DNA from: an uncultured Eudoraea sp.
GTDB lineage: Bacteria; Bacteroidota; Bacteroidia; Flavobacteriales; Flavobacteriaceae
Assembly (NCBI RefSeq): GCF_947258925.1
Contig: NZ_CAMYKG010000010.1
Span: 1 to 64,000, forward strand
Direction of reading: 5' to 3'
Length of the DNA: 64,000 nucleotides
In this document: positions 1 through 8,858 of the stretch, in pieces
Numbering within the stretch: the first letter of the stretch is position 1
Layout: every line of letters begins with the position of its first letter
Translations under genes and position numbers: made by a program
The notes under the pieces: generated by a model
Databases searched by the model: none
Told to the model about the DNA's origin: nothing
What the model saw: the letters and a program-made list of their open reading frames with translations, nothing else

Positions 1-3000
1 GCATCCAAATCCTGCTCCTTCTTCATCCGTATATTGAACTTCAAAGACAGATTCAATATTATTCTCATTATCATTTTCAAACATTGTACTATAATCGGCA
101 AGTAAGTCATATGGTCCGTTGTTTATAACATCTTCTAAGACTACAGATGCTTCCGAGAACTTATCCTGATACAAATAAACCTTGCCTAAAAGGGCTTGAG
201 CAGCTCCTTTTGTTACACGACCTATTTGATCTTGTGTTACCGGAAGATTTGCCGCAGCAAAAATAAGGTCTTGCTCGATCTGAGCGTAAACATCTGCTTT
301 AGGGGTTCTATCAACCACATCCTGATCCCCGAATAGTAGTCTTTGATCTACTGCGAGAGGAACATCCCCAAACCATTTTACCAATTCAAAATAATAATAA
401 GCTCTAAGGAAAGTAGCTTCCGCAATAATCTTGGTTCTATCGGGGAAGTCTGTCTTATCCTTAAATTCCAAAATGTAATTGGCCCTGTTAACTCCCGCAA
501 ACATCCAGCTCCAGATATCTCTTAATTGCGCATTGACAGGGGTATGTGTCATTTTATCCACTTCCTGTATTCCTGGTACATCTGTAGCACTCTCACCACC
601 GGCAACTGTATTATCCGAGGCAATTTCGCCCAATAATACATTGAGGTATGATGATTGTAGCAAATCATAAGCACCAATAAGCGCATCTTCATAATCTTGT
701 TGCGAGTTAAAGAAATTTTCAGAGTCCTCATTAAATAATAAAAAAGTTCTGGGTACCGGATAAAATCCCTGGTCAATTCCAGCCCCAATTGGTGCTCCGG
801 AAGAAGCACTTGGATCATAGCCTTTGTATTTCGTTAAGGTAAACAGGTTGTTTGCCGTAATATAAAAGCGAAGCTTATCTATCCCCACTTTTTCGACTAC
901 ATCGGCACCTAAAGTATACCCTAATTGTACATTTTGCAGTCTAACAAAGGAGCCATCTTCCACGTAGAAATCTGAAAAAAGAGTATTCTGGGTAGCTCCT
1001 GTTGTCACTCTTGGAAAAGAATTTGTAGACCCCTCCCCGGTCCATCTATTCAAGGTGTAAATAGATTTGTTTACCAAGGGTTGATTTCTTTCATAATTTC
1101 TAACAATATCGTTTCCTATTGAAGCGAAGGCATAAGCTGTAAAATCGAAGTTTTTGTATTTAGATGAAAAGTTAAGCCCCATAGTTGCATTGGGAATTGG
1201 ATTTCCAAGATCCGTTCTGTCATCTGAATCTATTTGGCCATCTCCGTTTATATCTACAAATCTCAAATCTCCGGGAGCTGCATCAACCTGAGTGGCATGC
1301 GCATCAACTTCTGCCTGATTCTGAAAAATTCCATCGGTTTGCAGCCCAAAGAAATATCCTATAGGTTTTCCTTCTTCCATTCTGGATGGCGGTTCCTGAC
1401 CTACACCAAAAGATCCTGCAGCAATGAACCCAACGCCATTATTTACAGAAACTACATTATTATTTAAAAAAGTAACATTATAATTGATTCCAAAGGTGAA
1501 GTCATTGGAAGAGTTATTGCTATATCCGATAGCAAATTCAAATCCACTGTTCTCCACGAGACCGGCATTTACAACAGGGGGTTGCGATCCCGGAGCAGCA
1601 GCCCCTAAAATTCCTGACACAGGGGGTTGCAGTAAAAGTCCATCTGTACGTTTATTAAAGTAATCTGCGGTAATATCAATCCTATTGTCAACCAACCTCA
1701 TATCTAAACCAATATCCAAGGTCTTTTGTTCTTCCCATTGAATTTCAGGATTAGATAGTACCCCTACTGCCTTTCCAAATACAAGTTGGTTGGAGAAAAC
1801 ATAAGCAGCTTCACCTGATAATACAGATCTAAACGCATTGCTTGGAATTCTATCGTTCCCAACAATACCGTAACTGCCTCTAAACTTCATAAAATCAATA
1901 ACCTTACTATCCTTTAAAAAAGACTCGTCTGAAGCAACCCATCCAAGGGAACCTGAAGGAAAGTAGCCAAACTTATTATTGGGTCCGAACTTTGAAGATC
2001 CGTCCCGCCTTATTATAGCTGAAACCAAGTACTTGCCTTTGTAGTTATATTGCGCCCTTAGGAAGTAAGATAATAATCTGTCCCTGAACTTACCGCTTAA
2101 TCCGCTATCCTGCAAACCATTTCTCCTATCCACTGTATCCTCTATATCGGCATTTGCAAAGTCTACATCCTGTGTTTCAAAAAATCCCTGCGTCGTCCCG
2201 GAGAATACCCCACTGGTTTCAAATATTGACATCCCCAGGGTACCTTTTATATTGTGATCTTCACCGAGGGTTTTATCGTAATTAAGAAAGGCATCAAATG
2301 TATAGTCCCGGAAGATATCCTTATTTACGAATAATGTTGGTCTGCCCGTATTGTTAAAAACTTTACCTGAACCATAAAATATGGTAGGATTAAATATTTT
2401 TCCTTTTACCTCAGCATAGTTAAACTGAATACTGGCTTCGGCCTTGAAGTCATTTAGGAAATCATAACTTACTCCAAATTTTCCGCTTATTTTATCTACA
2501 TCTGTCTGATTAAACGTATTTTCAATCTGAGCAAGGGGGTTAATAACCTCATTACCTAAACCTTCTGCGAGGGTAAATTCTCCATTGCGATCTTTAACCG
2601 CAAAAGTAGGTGCATTATTCAAGGCATTGAACAACACCGACCCAAGGGCGTTCTCAGGCAGGGTTTTACGTGTGGTACCCGTATATATAAGGTTAGCTAC
2701 CACATTAAAATCTTTGAAAATTTCTGAATTCAAATTCACCCTGTTGGTAGATCTTCTAAAATTAGCTTTAGGCCCTCCTACTATACCATCTTGCGTTAAA
2801 TAAGAAGATGCTATTGAGAATGTTGTTTTTTCACCTCCGCCGCTTAATGTAATGTTCTGGTTAAGAATAGGCGCAGTCTGGAATACTTCATCTTGCCAGT
2901 CGGTTCCCCTACCTAAAGAAGAAACATCCGGATAAGGTAAAGTACCTCCTCCCGCTGCAAAAGCCTCATTAACAATTATGGCATACTCTGTAGCATCTAA

Positions 3001-3753
3001 TACCGGGATTTGCCTTGAGGTCTGTTGAAATCCTCCCCATGCATCATAACTAAACTTTAATTCGGTATTACGCCTACCTGTTTTAGTAGTAATCAAGATT
3101 ACACCATTAGCTGCCCTTACACCATATATACCGGCTGTTGCGTCCTTAAGGATATTTATACTTTCAATATCACTGGGGTTAATAACACTCAAATCCTCTA
3201 TGACATTTCCATCTACTAAAATCAGAGGTCGATTGTCTCCATTAGTGGAAATACCCCTGATACGAATATTTGATCCACTACCCGGTGATCCGGATTCTGC
3301 CGTAACCTGTACCCCGGCTACCTGACCTTGCAGGGCTTGTTCAATTCGGGTTGGTGCCAATTCTTCTATACTCTCTGATCCTACTACGGCAACAGCTCCG
3401 GTAATTTCTTTTTTAGTTTGTGTACCATAACCCACAACAATCACCTCATCCAAGGCGCTTACATCTTCCTGCAAAATAATTGTAAGTGGATCAGCATTAT
3501 TTATAGTTACTTCTTGTGTAACAAAACCCAGGTAAGAGAATACAAGTACATCGCCTATACCCATATTGGCAATTACAAAGTTTCCGTCAAAATCTGTGGT
3601 TGTCCCTCTTGTTTCCCCCTTAACAATAACATTAACTCCCGGTAAGGGCTGATCAAATGCCACGTCCTTAACAATTCCACTTATGGTAAGATCCTGACTC
3701 CAGAGTCCTGAAGTGCAACAAAGGAATGTAAGGACTAAAACAAAGTACTTCAT
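1..3753 (-). CDS. In-frame SusC-SusD fusion (TonB-linked outer membrane transporter joined to substrate-binding lid), 3' end beyond window
   Basis: SusC is the TonB-dependent barrel and SusD the surface lipoprotein lid of glycan importers. The frame from ATG at 3753 stays open to position 1 (1251 codons). Residues 1-20 are a signal peptide ending LWSQ; 21-100 are a carboxypeptidase-regulatory-like domain (PLPGVNV, TTDFDGNF); then a TonB-box-like DEVIVVGYG, a plug with KDATAGIYG and GANGVILITTK-like sequence, and a barrel that reaches the usual last strand (GFYPVPRTFLL, near residue 1006). Instead of the usual few final residues and a stop, the frame continues NEDSENFFNSQQDY, a typical SusD start without its signal peptide and lipobox cysteine, followed by SusD sequence (DALIGAYDLL, RDIWSWMFAGVNRANYI, RAYYYFELVKWFGDVPL, GAAQALLGKVYLY). 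Both parts are well conserved. Whether this is a natural fusion, a deletion mutant or a misassembly cannot be told from sequence alone. Confidence 0.9.
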   Translation of the reverse strand, partial: MKYFVLVLTFLCCTSGLWSQDLTISGIVKDVAFDQPLPGVNVIVKGETRGTTTDFDGNFVIANMGIGDVLVFSYLGFVTQEVTINNADPLTIILQEDVSALDEVIVVGYGTQTKKEITGAVAVVGSESIEELAPTRIEQALQGQVAGVQVTAESGSPGSGSNIRIRGISTNGDNRPLILVDGNVIEDLSVINPSDIESINILKDATAGIYGVRAANGVILITTKTGRRNTELKFSYDAWGGFQQTSRQIPVLDATEYAIIVNEAFAAGGGTLPYPDVSSLGRGTDWQDEVFQTAPILNQNITLSGGGEKTTFSIASSYLTQDGIVGGPKANFRRSTNRVNLNSEIFKDFNVVANLIYTGTTRKTLPENALGSVLFNALNNAPTFAVKDRNGEFTLAEGLGNEVINPLAQIENTFNQTDVDKISGKFGVSYDFLNDFKAEASIQFNYAEVKGKIFNPTIFYGSGKVFNNTGRPTLFVNKDIFRDYTFDAFLNYDKTLGEDHNIKGTLGMSIFETSGVFSGTTQGFFETQDVDFANADIEDTVDRRNGLQDSGLSGKFRDRLLSYFLRAQYNYKGKYLVSAIIRRDGSSKFGPNNKFGYFPSGSLGWVASDESFLKDSKVIDFMKFRGSYGIVGNDRIPSNAFRSVLSGEAAYVFSNQLVFGKAVGVLSNPEIQWEEQKTLDIGLDMRLVDNRIDITADYFNKRTDGLLLQPPVSGILGAAAPGSQPPVVNAGLVENSGFEFAIGYSNNSSNDFTFGINYNVTFLNNNVVSVNNGVGFIAAGSFGVGQEPPSRMEEGKPIGYFFGLQTDGIFQNQAEVDAHATQVDAAPGDLRFVDINGDGQIDSDDRTDLGNPIPNATMGLNFSSKYKNFDFTAYAFASIGNDIVRNYERNQPLVNKSIYTLNRWTGEGSTNSFPRVTTGATQNTLFSDFYVEDGSFVRLQNVQLGYTLGADVVEKVGIDKLRFYITANNLFTLTKYKGYDPSASSGAPIGAGIDQGFYPVPRTFLLFNEDSENFFNSQQDYEDALIGAYDLLQSSYLNVLLGEIASDNTVAGGESATDVPGIQEVDKMTHTPVNAQLRDIWSWMFAGVNRANYILEFKDKTDFPDRTKIIAEATFLRAYYYFELVKWFGDVPLAVDQRLLFGDQDVVDRTPKADVYAQIEQDLIFAAANLPVTQDQIGRVTKGAAQALLGKVYLYQDKFSEASVVLEDVINNGPYDLLADYSTMFENDNENNIESVFEVQYTDEEGAGFGC
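721..762 (-). other. SusC/SusD junction
   Basis: On the minus strand, codons for YPVPRTFLL (762-736) end the recognisable SusC barrel and codons for FNEDS (735-721) begin recognisable SusD. Missing between them, compared with usual susC-susD pairs, are the last few SusC residues with the terminal aromatic residue, the stop, the intergenic spacer, and the SusD start with its lipoprotein signal. A deletion of roughly 100-200 bases would explain this; the size is an inference from usual family layout. Confidence 0.75.
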
Positions 3754-3990
3754 GTGTAGTAATTTTTTGGACTGAAAGATATTCTATCCTTCTCAAAAAT
3801 TAGTAAATCTTACCCCTACAAAAAACATACATAATAATATTTTGGTAGAGATTTTATGAAATCCGCAAAAAACACCTGAAAATATTATGAGTACCATATT
3901 TTATTCTAAATAGCAACAATGCTTGAAAAAATCAAAATAGGGTTGTTGTATAGGTAATGTTGTGGTACTTTATAGGGTTGATGTAGTAGT
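3754..3990. promoter_or_regulatory. Intergenic region upstream of the SusC-SusD gene
   Basis: This AT-rich gap of 237 bases lies between the regulator stop and the SusC start, both on the minus strand. It must carry the leader and probably the promoter of the transporter gene. Runs such as TTTTTTG and a TAATTTTTG are present on the minus strand near 3785-3830, but no exact TAnnTTTG box with a well-placed TTG was found. No terminator hairpin was recognised. Confidence 0.4.
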
Positions 3991-6792
3991 CTAAAGATGC
4001 AGAATGTAGTCGGTAAGGCTATTTTCATGCTTCATTTGTAATTTTTTACGCAATCGATATCGTTTAACCTCTACACTTCTTACAGAAATATTTAGCAAAG
4101 GTGCTATTTCCTTTGATGATAGATTTAACCTTAGGTATGCACATAAGCGAAGATCATTTGGCGACAGCTCAGGATGCATTTTCTTAATTTTCTTTAGAAA
4201 TCCTTTATCGGCATTATTGAATGCCTCCTCAAATAATTTCCAATCGTCTGAATCATTAATATTACGATCTATTGTTCTAATTACCGTTTTTATTTGATGT
4301 GTACTTTCTGAATCCTGAAGTTGATCTTTAATTGTATTAAGAAACTCGTTTTTCCTAATGATGCTCATTGTAGAGGCAGCCAATTCACGATTTTTACTTT
4401 CAATCTTTAATTTTAATTGCTCGTTCTTGATTTGGATAATTTTCTTCTGTGCCTTTAATTTTTTGCGCTTTAGTTTCTTCTTATTCTCTTGAAGGAGTCG
4501 GTTTTGTTTTTTATGATAATAAGCGCGGTATGACCTATGAATTAGAAAACTAATAAGAACAAAGACAAGTATATATAGCAAGATGGCCATATTGGAAAGG
4601 TACCAGGGCTTTTTAATGCTAAATGAATAAGAAGCGGTGTTATTTGTCAGGGTATTGCCAACTTTTGCCCTAACATTAAAAACATAGTCTCCATAGGGCA
4701 AATTCTTAAAGGAGATTTCCGGAATTGATGACCAACTACTCCAATTGTCATACATTCCATCCAACCTATATTGATAATTCACCTCCGAATATTTATCATA
4801 TTCTGCTACGTTATATGAAAAATGCAGGTTATTTTCTTCAAATTCAAATTCATTGTCGCCATTGAAAGGGATCTTACTACCTGCCGTATCATAGAATTCC
4901 TGGTATATATTACTAATACTAATGGCGTATTCTTTGGACCTAAGCTTTTTTAAATCTAAGGTGATATAACCATTGGTAATTCCTATAAGGTATAAATGCT
5001 CATTCAATGGGGTAATGAATTCAAATCCCGGAACCCCCAGATCTCTTCGAAAAAATGAGGGAACTGCTATCCGAACTGCGGTTGGCTCATTATCAAACTT
5101 ACCCGGAGACACATAAACAATATTAGATTCTGTGAACCCCCATAACTTATTAGCAATATTATCAGCGCTCAATACACCAATAATTGGATCATCCTCATTA
5201 AATAGCTTCCCCGTTAATAAGGTATCTAAATAAAACTTATGCTCCTCCTTTTGATATTTAAAAACCCCATTATTTGTAGTATACAGGGGATTACTATTAT
5301 ATGAAATTAGGCTGGAACCAATCCCTTTTGAAGTTTCTTCTTTAATATTAATTACACTTCTGAAGTCCTCATCAACGGATATTTTAAAAATTCCTTTGTA
5401 CTCATGATTCACCAAAATATACCTTTCCTCAATTCTTTCTATAAACCTGCTTGAAATGTCAAATCCCTCTATTTTATTTCTAAACTGCCAAATATCATTT
5501 GATTTCTGAATAACACTTAAACCAGTATAATTGCCCTGCAGAATTAATTCAGGATTATCTGATAAGGGCTTTAAATCCCATGTCCCCGGGAAATCCGAAA
5601 TTTTTCTTGCCGTATTATCGTCAATGACAAAAGTTCCTGCATTGTGGCCGCAAAACAAAGTGTTTCCTATAACCCTAAGGCACCACACCTGTCCGTTCGT
5701 TTTTTTTACAAACTCAAAATCTCCTTCTTCATCCTGTCTTTTATAAAATAAACCCTGATTTGTTCCCAGATAAAGGATACCCTTATAAATAACAGCAGTA
5801 TAAACAACCCCCAGCTTTCCTATTTTATCAATATATTCATTAAAGGGAGAATTTAAATTTATGCTACTTATCCCATTATCCAATCCGAGCCAAAGATTGT
5901 TTTCCATATCTTCAAATATGGAAAGCACTGTATTGTTATTGAGGCCTTTCTGCTGGTTAATTTTTCGAATAACCTCTCCACTATCATTCAATTGATAAAT
6001 TCCATTAGAAATAGTTCCTAAAATGAAACTCCCGTCCTCAAGGCGTAAACTGCTATAAACATTAACGGACGACAATTCTTTACTCCCCTTAATGTTCCAT
6101 CTTTCAAGACCATCTGGGGTAAGGAAGTAAAACTCACCGCGTTCTGTAAGAATTAGTACCCGGTCATTACGATTAAACACCCCAATAACAATATTTTCCC
6201 TGATTAAAGTGTCATCAGAGACCAGAACAGATCTTCCATTTTCAATCTTAAATATGCCCTCATTTACCTTTTGAAAATAGATCGTACCGTCTACATTAAA
6301 TATTTCTGCCCTAATACTCCTGGCTTCGAGAATATTAAAAGATTTCTCCTTGGTATCATAAATATATATGCGATCTAAAGACTGAAACAATAGCCATTTC
6401 TCAAATTCCAAAATATTCCAGAATTGTTCATCTTCAATTAAATCTTCCTTAAGCTGATTGGTCAGTGAGAAATAAATCAAATTGCCAAACTCGTTTCTCT
6501 TCCAATATCCAAACTCCATATAGCATCCGGTGTAAATTAGATCTTCAACTACGTGAACCGATCTTATTAATGTGCCATTTGGAGAAGGATACAATTTCCA
6601 TTGGGCGCCATTAAATTCAAGCAACCCATCGTTATTGGCCACATATATCAACTTTTCACCGGACTGGGATATAGCCCAATTTTGAGTTCCTGCATCATAA
6701 TCTATTGGAGCATAATTCTGAATAGGGGGTAATTCCTGAGTAAAACCCCGGAAATTGGAAAATAATAACAGAAGAATAAAGGTTATTCTCAA
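3991..6792 (-). CDS. Triple-tyrosine (Y_Y_Y) sensor/LuxR-type regulator, membrane-bound
   Basis: Protein of 933 residues with a signal peptide (1-19), a long region of two-component-regulator-type propeller repeats (about 20-640, e.g. NLWLGLDNGISSI), a Y_Y_Y domain (about 650-735, containing NYQYRLDGMYDNW and LPYGDYVFNVRA), one membrane helix (about 745-768), a Lys/Glu-rich coiled coil (about 770-830) and a C-terminal LuxR-like helix-turn-helix (about 870-933, LSSKEIAPLLNISVRSVEVKRYRLRKKL). Proteins of this layout sense a ligand in the periplasm and act as one-chain regulators; no histidine kinase or receiver domain is seen. It sits directly upstream of the SusC-SusD gene on the same strand, so it probably controls it. 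The nature of the ligand is unknown. Confidence 0.88.
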   Translation of the reverse strand: MRITFILLLLFSNFRGFTQELPPIQNYAPIDYDAGTQNWAISQSGEKLIYVANNDGLLEFNGAQWKLYPSPNGTLIRSVHVVEDLIYTGCYMEFGYWKRNEFGNLIYFSLTNQLKEDLIEDEQFWNILEFEKWLLFQSLDRIYIYDTKEKSFNILEARSIRAEIFNVDGTIYFQKVNEGIFKIENGRSVLVSDDTLIRENIVIGVFNRNDRVLILTERGEFYFLTPDGLERWNIKGSKELSSVNVYSSLRLEDGSFILGTISNGIYQLNDSGEVIRKINQQKGLNNNTVLSIFEDMENNLWLGLDNGISSINLNSPFNEYIDKIGKLGVVYTAVIYKGILYLGTNQGLFYKRQDEEGDFEFVKKTNGQVWCLRVIGNTLFCGHNAGTFVIDDNTARKISDFPGTWDLKPLSDNPELILQGNYTGLSVIQKSNDIWQFRNKIEGFDISSRFIERIEERYILVNHEYKGIFKISVDEDFRSVINIKEETSKGIGSSLISYNSNPLYTTNNGVFKYQKEEHKFYLDTLLTGKLFNEDDPIIGVLSADNIANKLWGFTESNIVYVSPGKFDNEPTAVRIAVPSFFRRDLGVPGFEFITPLNEHLYLIGITNGYITLDLKKLRSKEYAISISNIYQEFYDTAGSKIPFNGDNEFEFEENNLHFSYNVAEYDKYSEVNYQYRLDGMYDNWSSWSSIPEISFKNLPYGDYVFNVRAKVGNTLTNNTASYSFSIKKPWYLSNMAILLYILVFVLISFLIHRSYRAYYHKKQNRLLQENKKKLKRKKLKAQKKIIQIKNEQLKLKIESKNRELAASTMSIIRKNEFLNTIKDQLQDSESTHQIKTVIRTIDRNINDSDDWKLFEEAFNNADKGFLKKIKKMHPELSPNDLRLCAYLRLNLSSKEIAPLLNISVRSVEVKRYRLRKKLQMKHENSLTDYILHL

Positions 6793-6887
6793 ACTATGGA
6801 TATAAAGAGGAACTATTCTTTTACATGTTTTTTATTAGGTAAGAAAAGACTATTAGCCCAAATAATGAACCCGAAGAACATGCAAAT

Positions 6888-7163
6888 TCAGACAATCTCA
6901 GCACTTAATCCGGCCTGTAATAACTTGGTACAACGAGGTTCCAAGTCTTTATACTCGCCGGTTTTAACTGTACATTTACCTTTGTAATGAACTATTAGTG
7001 AACATTGTTCTGCCTGTTCTGCAGTATGTTCACAAACATCAATTAAGGTATAAATTACATGTTCAAACGTATTTACTTCATCATTGAACAATACAATTTC
7101 ATTTTGTTTTACCGTCTCCTCATCCAAAAGTAGTTCTTCGGAGACTTTTTCCTTAGTACTCAT
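6888..7163 (-). CDS. clpS: ATP-dependent Clp protease adaptor ClpS
   Basis: ClpS delivers N-degron proteins to the ClpAP/ClpC protease. The 91-residue protein has the normal family length and the two expected signatures: FNDEVNTFEHVI (26-37), which forms the N-degron pocket, and IVHYKGKCTVKTG (57-69), the HxxGxxxxxxG-type segment. The N-terminal 20 residues are acidic and variable, as usual. It is the last gene of a tpiA-prmA-clpS run on the minus strand, 21 bases after the prmA stop, so all three are probably co-transcribed. Confidence 0.93.
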   Translation of the reverse strand: MSTKEKVSEELLLDEETVKQNEIVLFNDEVNTFEHVIYTLIDVCEHTAEQAEQCSLIVHYKGKCTVKTGEYKDLEPRCTKLLQAGLSAEIV

Positions 7164-7184
7164 GCAGATAGGTTTTTGTTTGAA

Positions 7185-8018
7185 CTAAAATACATATTTT
7201 GCAGCAACCCAGTTATTTTTTTCCAAATTTTCTTGAAATGAGAGGCCCTGGGCAGCACATTCCTTTGAAATCAAGGCAAGATCCTCTTTATAAAATCCAC
7301 TTAGAAGCAATATGCCCCCTTTTACTAAATGCTTTGAATAGATTGAGATATCTGAAAGTAAAATATTGCGGTTAATGTTTGCTAAGATGATATCATAGCT
7401 TTGATTTGTTAACAAAGCGGCATCCCCTTCCAAGACTGTTATCCCATCACAGCTATTTCCAGAAACATTTTCCAAGGCATTCAGATAGCTCCAGTTATCT
7501 ATGTCAATGGCATCAATAGAATGAGCTCCCTTCATCGAAGCCAAGATAGCAAGGACGCCAGTACCGCAACCCATATCCAACACGTTTTTACCCTCAATAT
7601 TCAGTGTTAAAATAAATTTAAGCATCATATGCGTAGTTTCATGATGCCCGGTACCAAAACTCATTTTTGGTGTTATCACTATATCAAAATCTACATCCGA
7701 TCTATCATGAAACGGAGCTCTCACCATACACTGATTATCAACGAGGATAGGATCAAAGTTCTTTTCCCATTGTTCATTCCAGTTTGCCTGGGCAATTTCA
7801 CCAACTTCATAGGTAATACTAAAATCCGTATTTGAAAGAATCTGCACATCTTTTAAATCGATGGGATTCCATAATTCCTTTTTAATATATGCCTGCATCC
7901 CTTCCTTTGTTTCAACAAAACTGTCAAAACCTATTTCACCCAGCTCTGCCATTAAGATATCTGTAGCAGGCTGTAATGGATGTACCGTAAATTTTAATTC
8001 AAGAAAGCGTTCCTGCAT
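7185..8018 (-). CDS. prmA: Ribosomal protein L11 methyltransferase
   Basis: PrmA methylates ribosomal protein L11 with S-adenosylmethionine. The SAM-binding motif DMGCGTGVLAI and the NINRN motif of the family are both present; the N-terminal domain has the substrate-recognition type sequence (TVHPLQPATDILMAELGEIGFDSF). The ATG at 8018 is chosen because it gives the usual N terminus (MQERFLELKF, 277 residues) and lies 7 bases after the tpiA stop. A longer in-frame start at 8081 would overlap tpiA and add an unrelated hydrophobic stretch, so it is not favoured. Confidence 0.92.
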   Translation of the reverse strand: MQERFLELKFTVHPLQPATDILMAELGEIGFDSFVETKEGMQAYIKKELWNPIDLKDVQILSNTDFSITYEVGEIAQANWNEQWEKNFDPILVDNQCMVRAPFHDRSDVDFDIVITPKMSFGTGHHETTHMMLKFILTLNIEGKNVLDMGCGTGVLAILASMKGAHSIDAIDIDNWSYLNALENVSGNSCDGITVLEGDAALLTNQSYDIILANINRNILLSDISIYSKHLVKGGILLLSGFYKEDLALISKECAAQGLSFQENLEKNNWVAAKYVF

Positions 8019-8025
8019 CCTGAGT

Positions 8026-8775
8026 TCAAATAGCCTGAATAATAGATATAAAGTTATCTGCCACCAGGGCAGCGCCTCCAATTAAACCACCATCTACATC
8101 CTGTTTTGAAAAAATTTCCCGTGCATTAGATGGTTTTACACTACCACCATATAAAATTGATACTTCATTGGCTATTGATGCGTTATAAGCATCAGTAATC
8201 GTTTTTCTGATAAAGGCATGCATTTCCTGCGCCTGTTCCGGAGAAGCAGTTTCGCCGGTACCAATAGCCCAAACAGGTTCATAAGCAAGTACGATATGCT
8301 GCCAGGCTTCAGCAGGTAAATCAAAAAGACCATTTTTTAGCTGGGATTCCACAACGCTAAAATGATTCCCGGCCTTACGTTCTTCCAACTCCTCTCCAAA
8401 GCAAAATATTACCCTCATATTCTTCGCCAATGCTGCTTTCACTTTCTTAGACAGCAATTCATCTGTTTCTCCAAAGTACGCCCTGCGCTCTGAATGTCCT
8501 ATGATAACCAGATCTACATCGATATTCAGGAGCATATCTGCCGATATTTCTCCGGTATATGCACCATTTTCTGCGAAATGCATGTTCTGGGCGGCAACTT
8601 TTATCTTGGATGATTTGAGCATACGTGAGGAATCTGCCAGATTTACAAAAGTGGGTGCCACGATAACTTCTGCTTCAGTAGCAGGTAATTTTTCAGATAA
8701 TTCCTCCAATAAGGCCTTGGTTTCACTTAAGTTCTTATTCATTTTCCAGTTTCCGGCAACTATTTTACTTCTCAT
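8026..8775 (-). CDS. tpiA: Triosephosphate isomerase
   Basis: TpiA interconverts dihydroxyacetone phosphate and glyceraldehyde-3-phosphate in glycolysis. The 249-residue protein is full length. Catalytic residues are visible: Lys11 in GNWKMN, His94 in IIGHSERR, Glu166 in AYEPVWAIGTG, followed by the flexible loop 6, and the phosphate-binding YGGSV and GGLIGGA segments. It is followed closely by prmA and clpS on the same strand. Confidence 0.97.
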   Translation of the reverse strand: MRSKIVAGNWKMNKNLSETKALLEELSEKLPATEAEVIVAPTFVNLADSSRMLKSSKIKVAAQNMHFAENGAYTGEISADMLLNIDVDLVIIGHSERRAYFGETDELLSKKVKAALAKNMRVIFCFGEELEERKAGNHFSVVESQLKNGLFDLPAEAWQHIVLAYEPVWAIGTGETASPEQAQEMHAFIRKTITDAYNASIANEVSILYGGSVKPSNAREIFSKQDVDGGLIGGAALVADNFISIIQAI

Positions 8776-8858
8776 TTTTTAGTTCTTTTATGTTTACAAT
8801 AGGTGTTCTCTAATTCTAATTGTTATAACAGTTGATTAAGTTCAGGTTAGCTGAAAAC

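Noticed and set aside
549-818. 89-codon minus-strand frame
   Set aside because: It overlaps the SusC-SusD fusion in another phase; its product has no recognisable pattern while the fusion frame is clearly conserved.
6796-6987. 63-codon plus-strand frame
   Set aside because: It overlaps clpS on the opposite strand and shows no domain or signal.
8776-8858. Small palindrome (TTGTTATAACA) near 8820 as an operator
   Set aside because: Too short and AT-rich to separate from chance, with no second copy seen.
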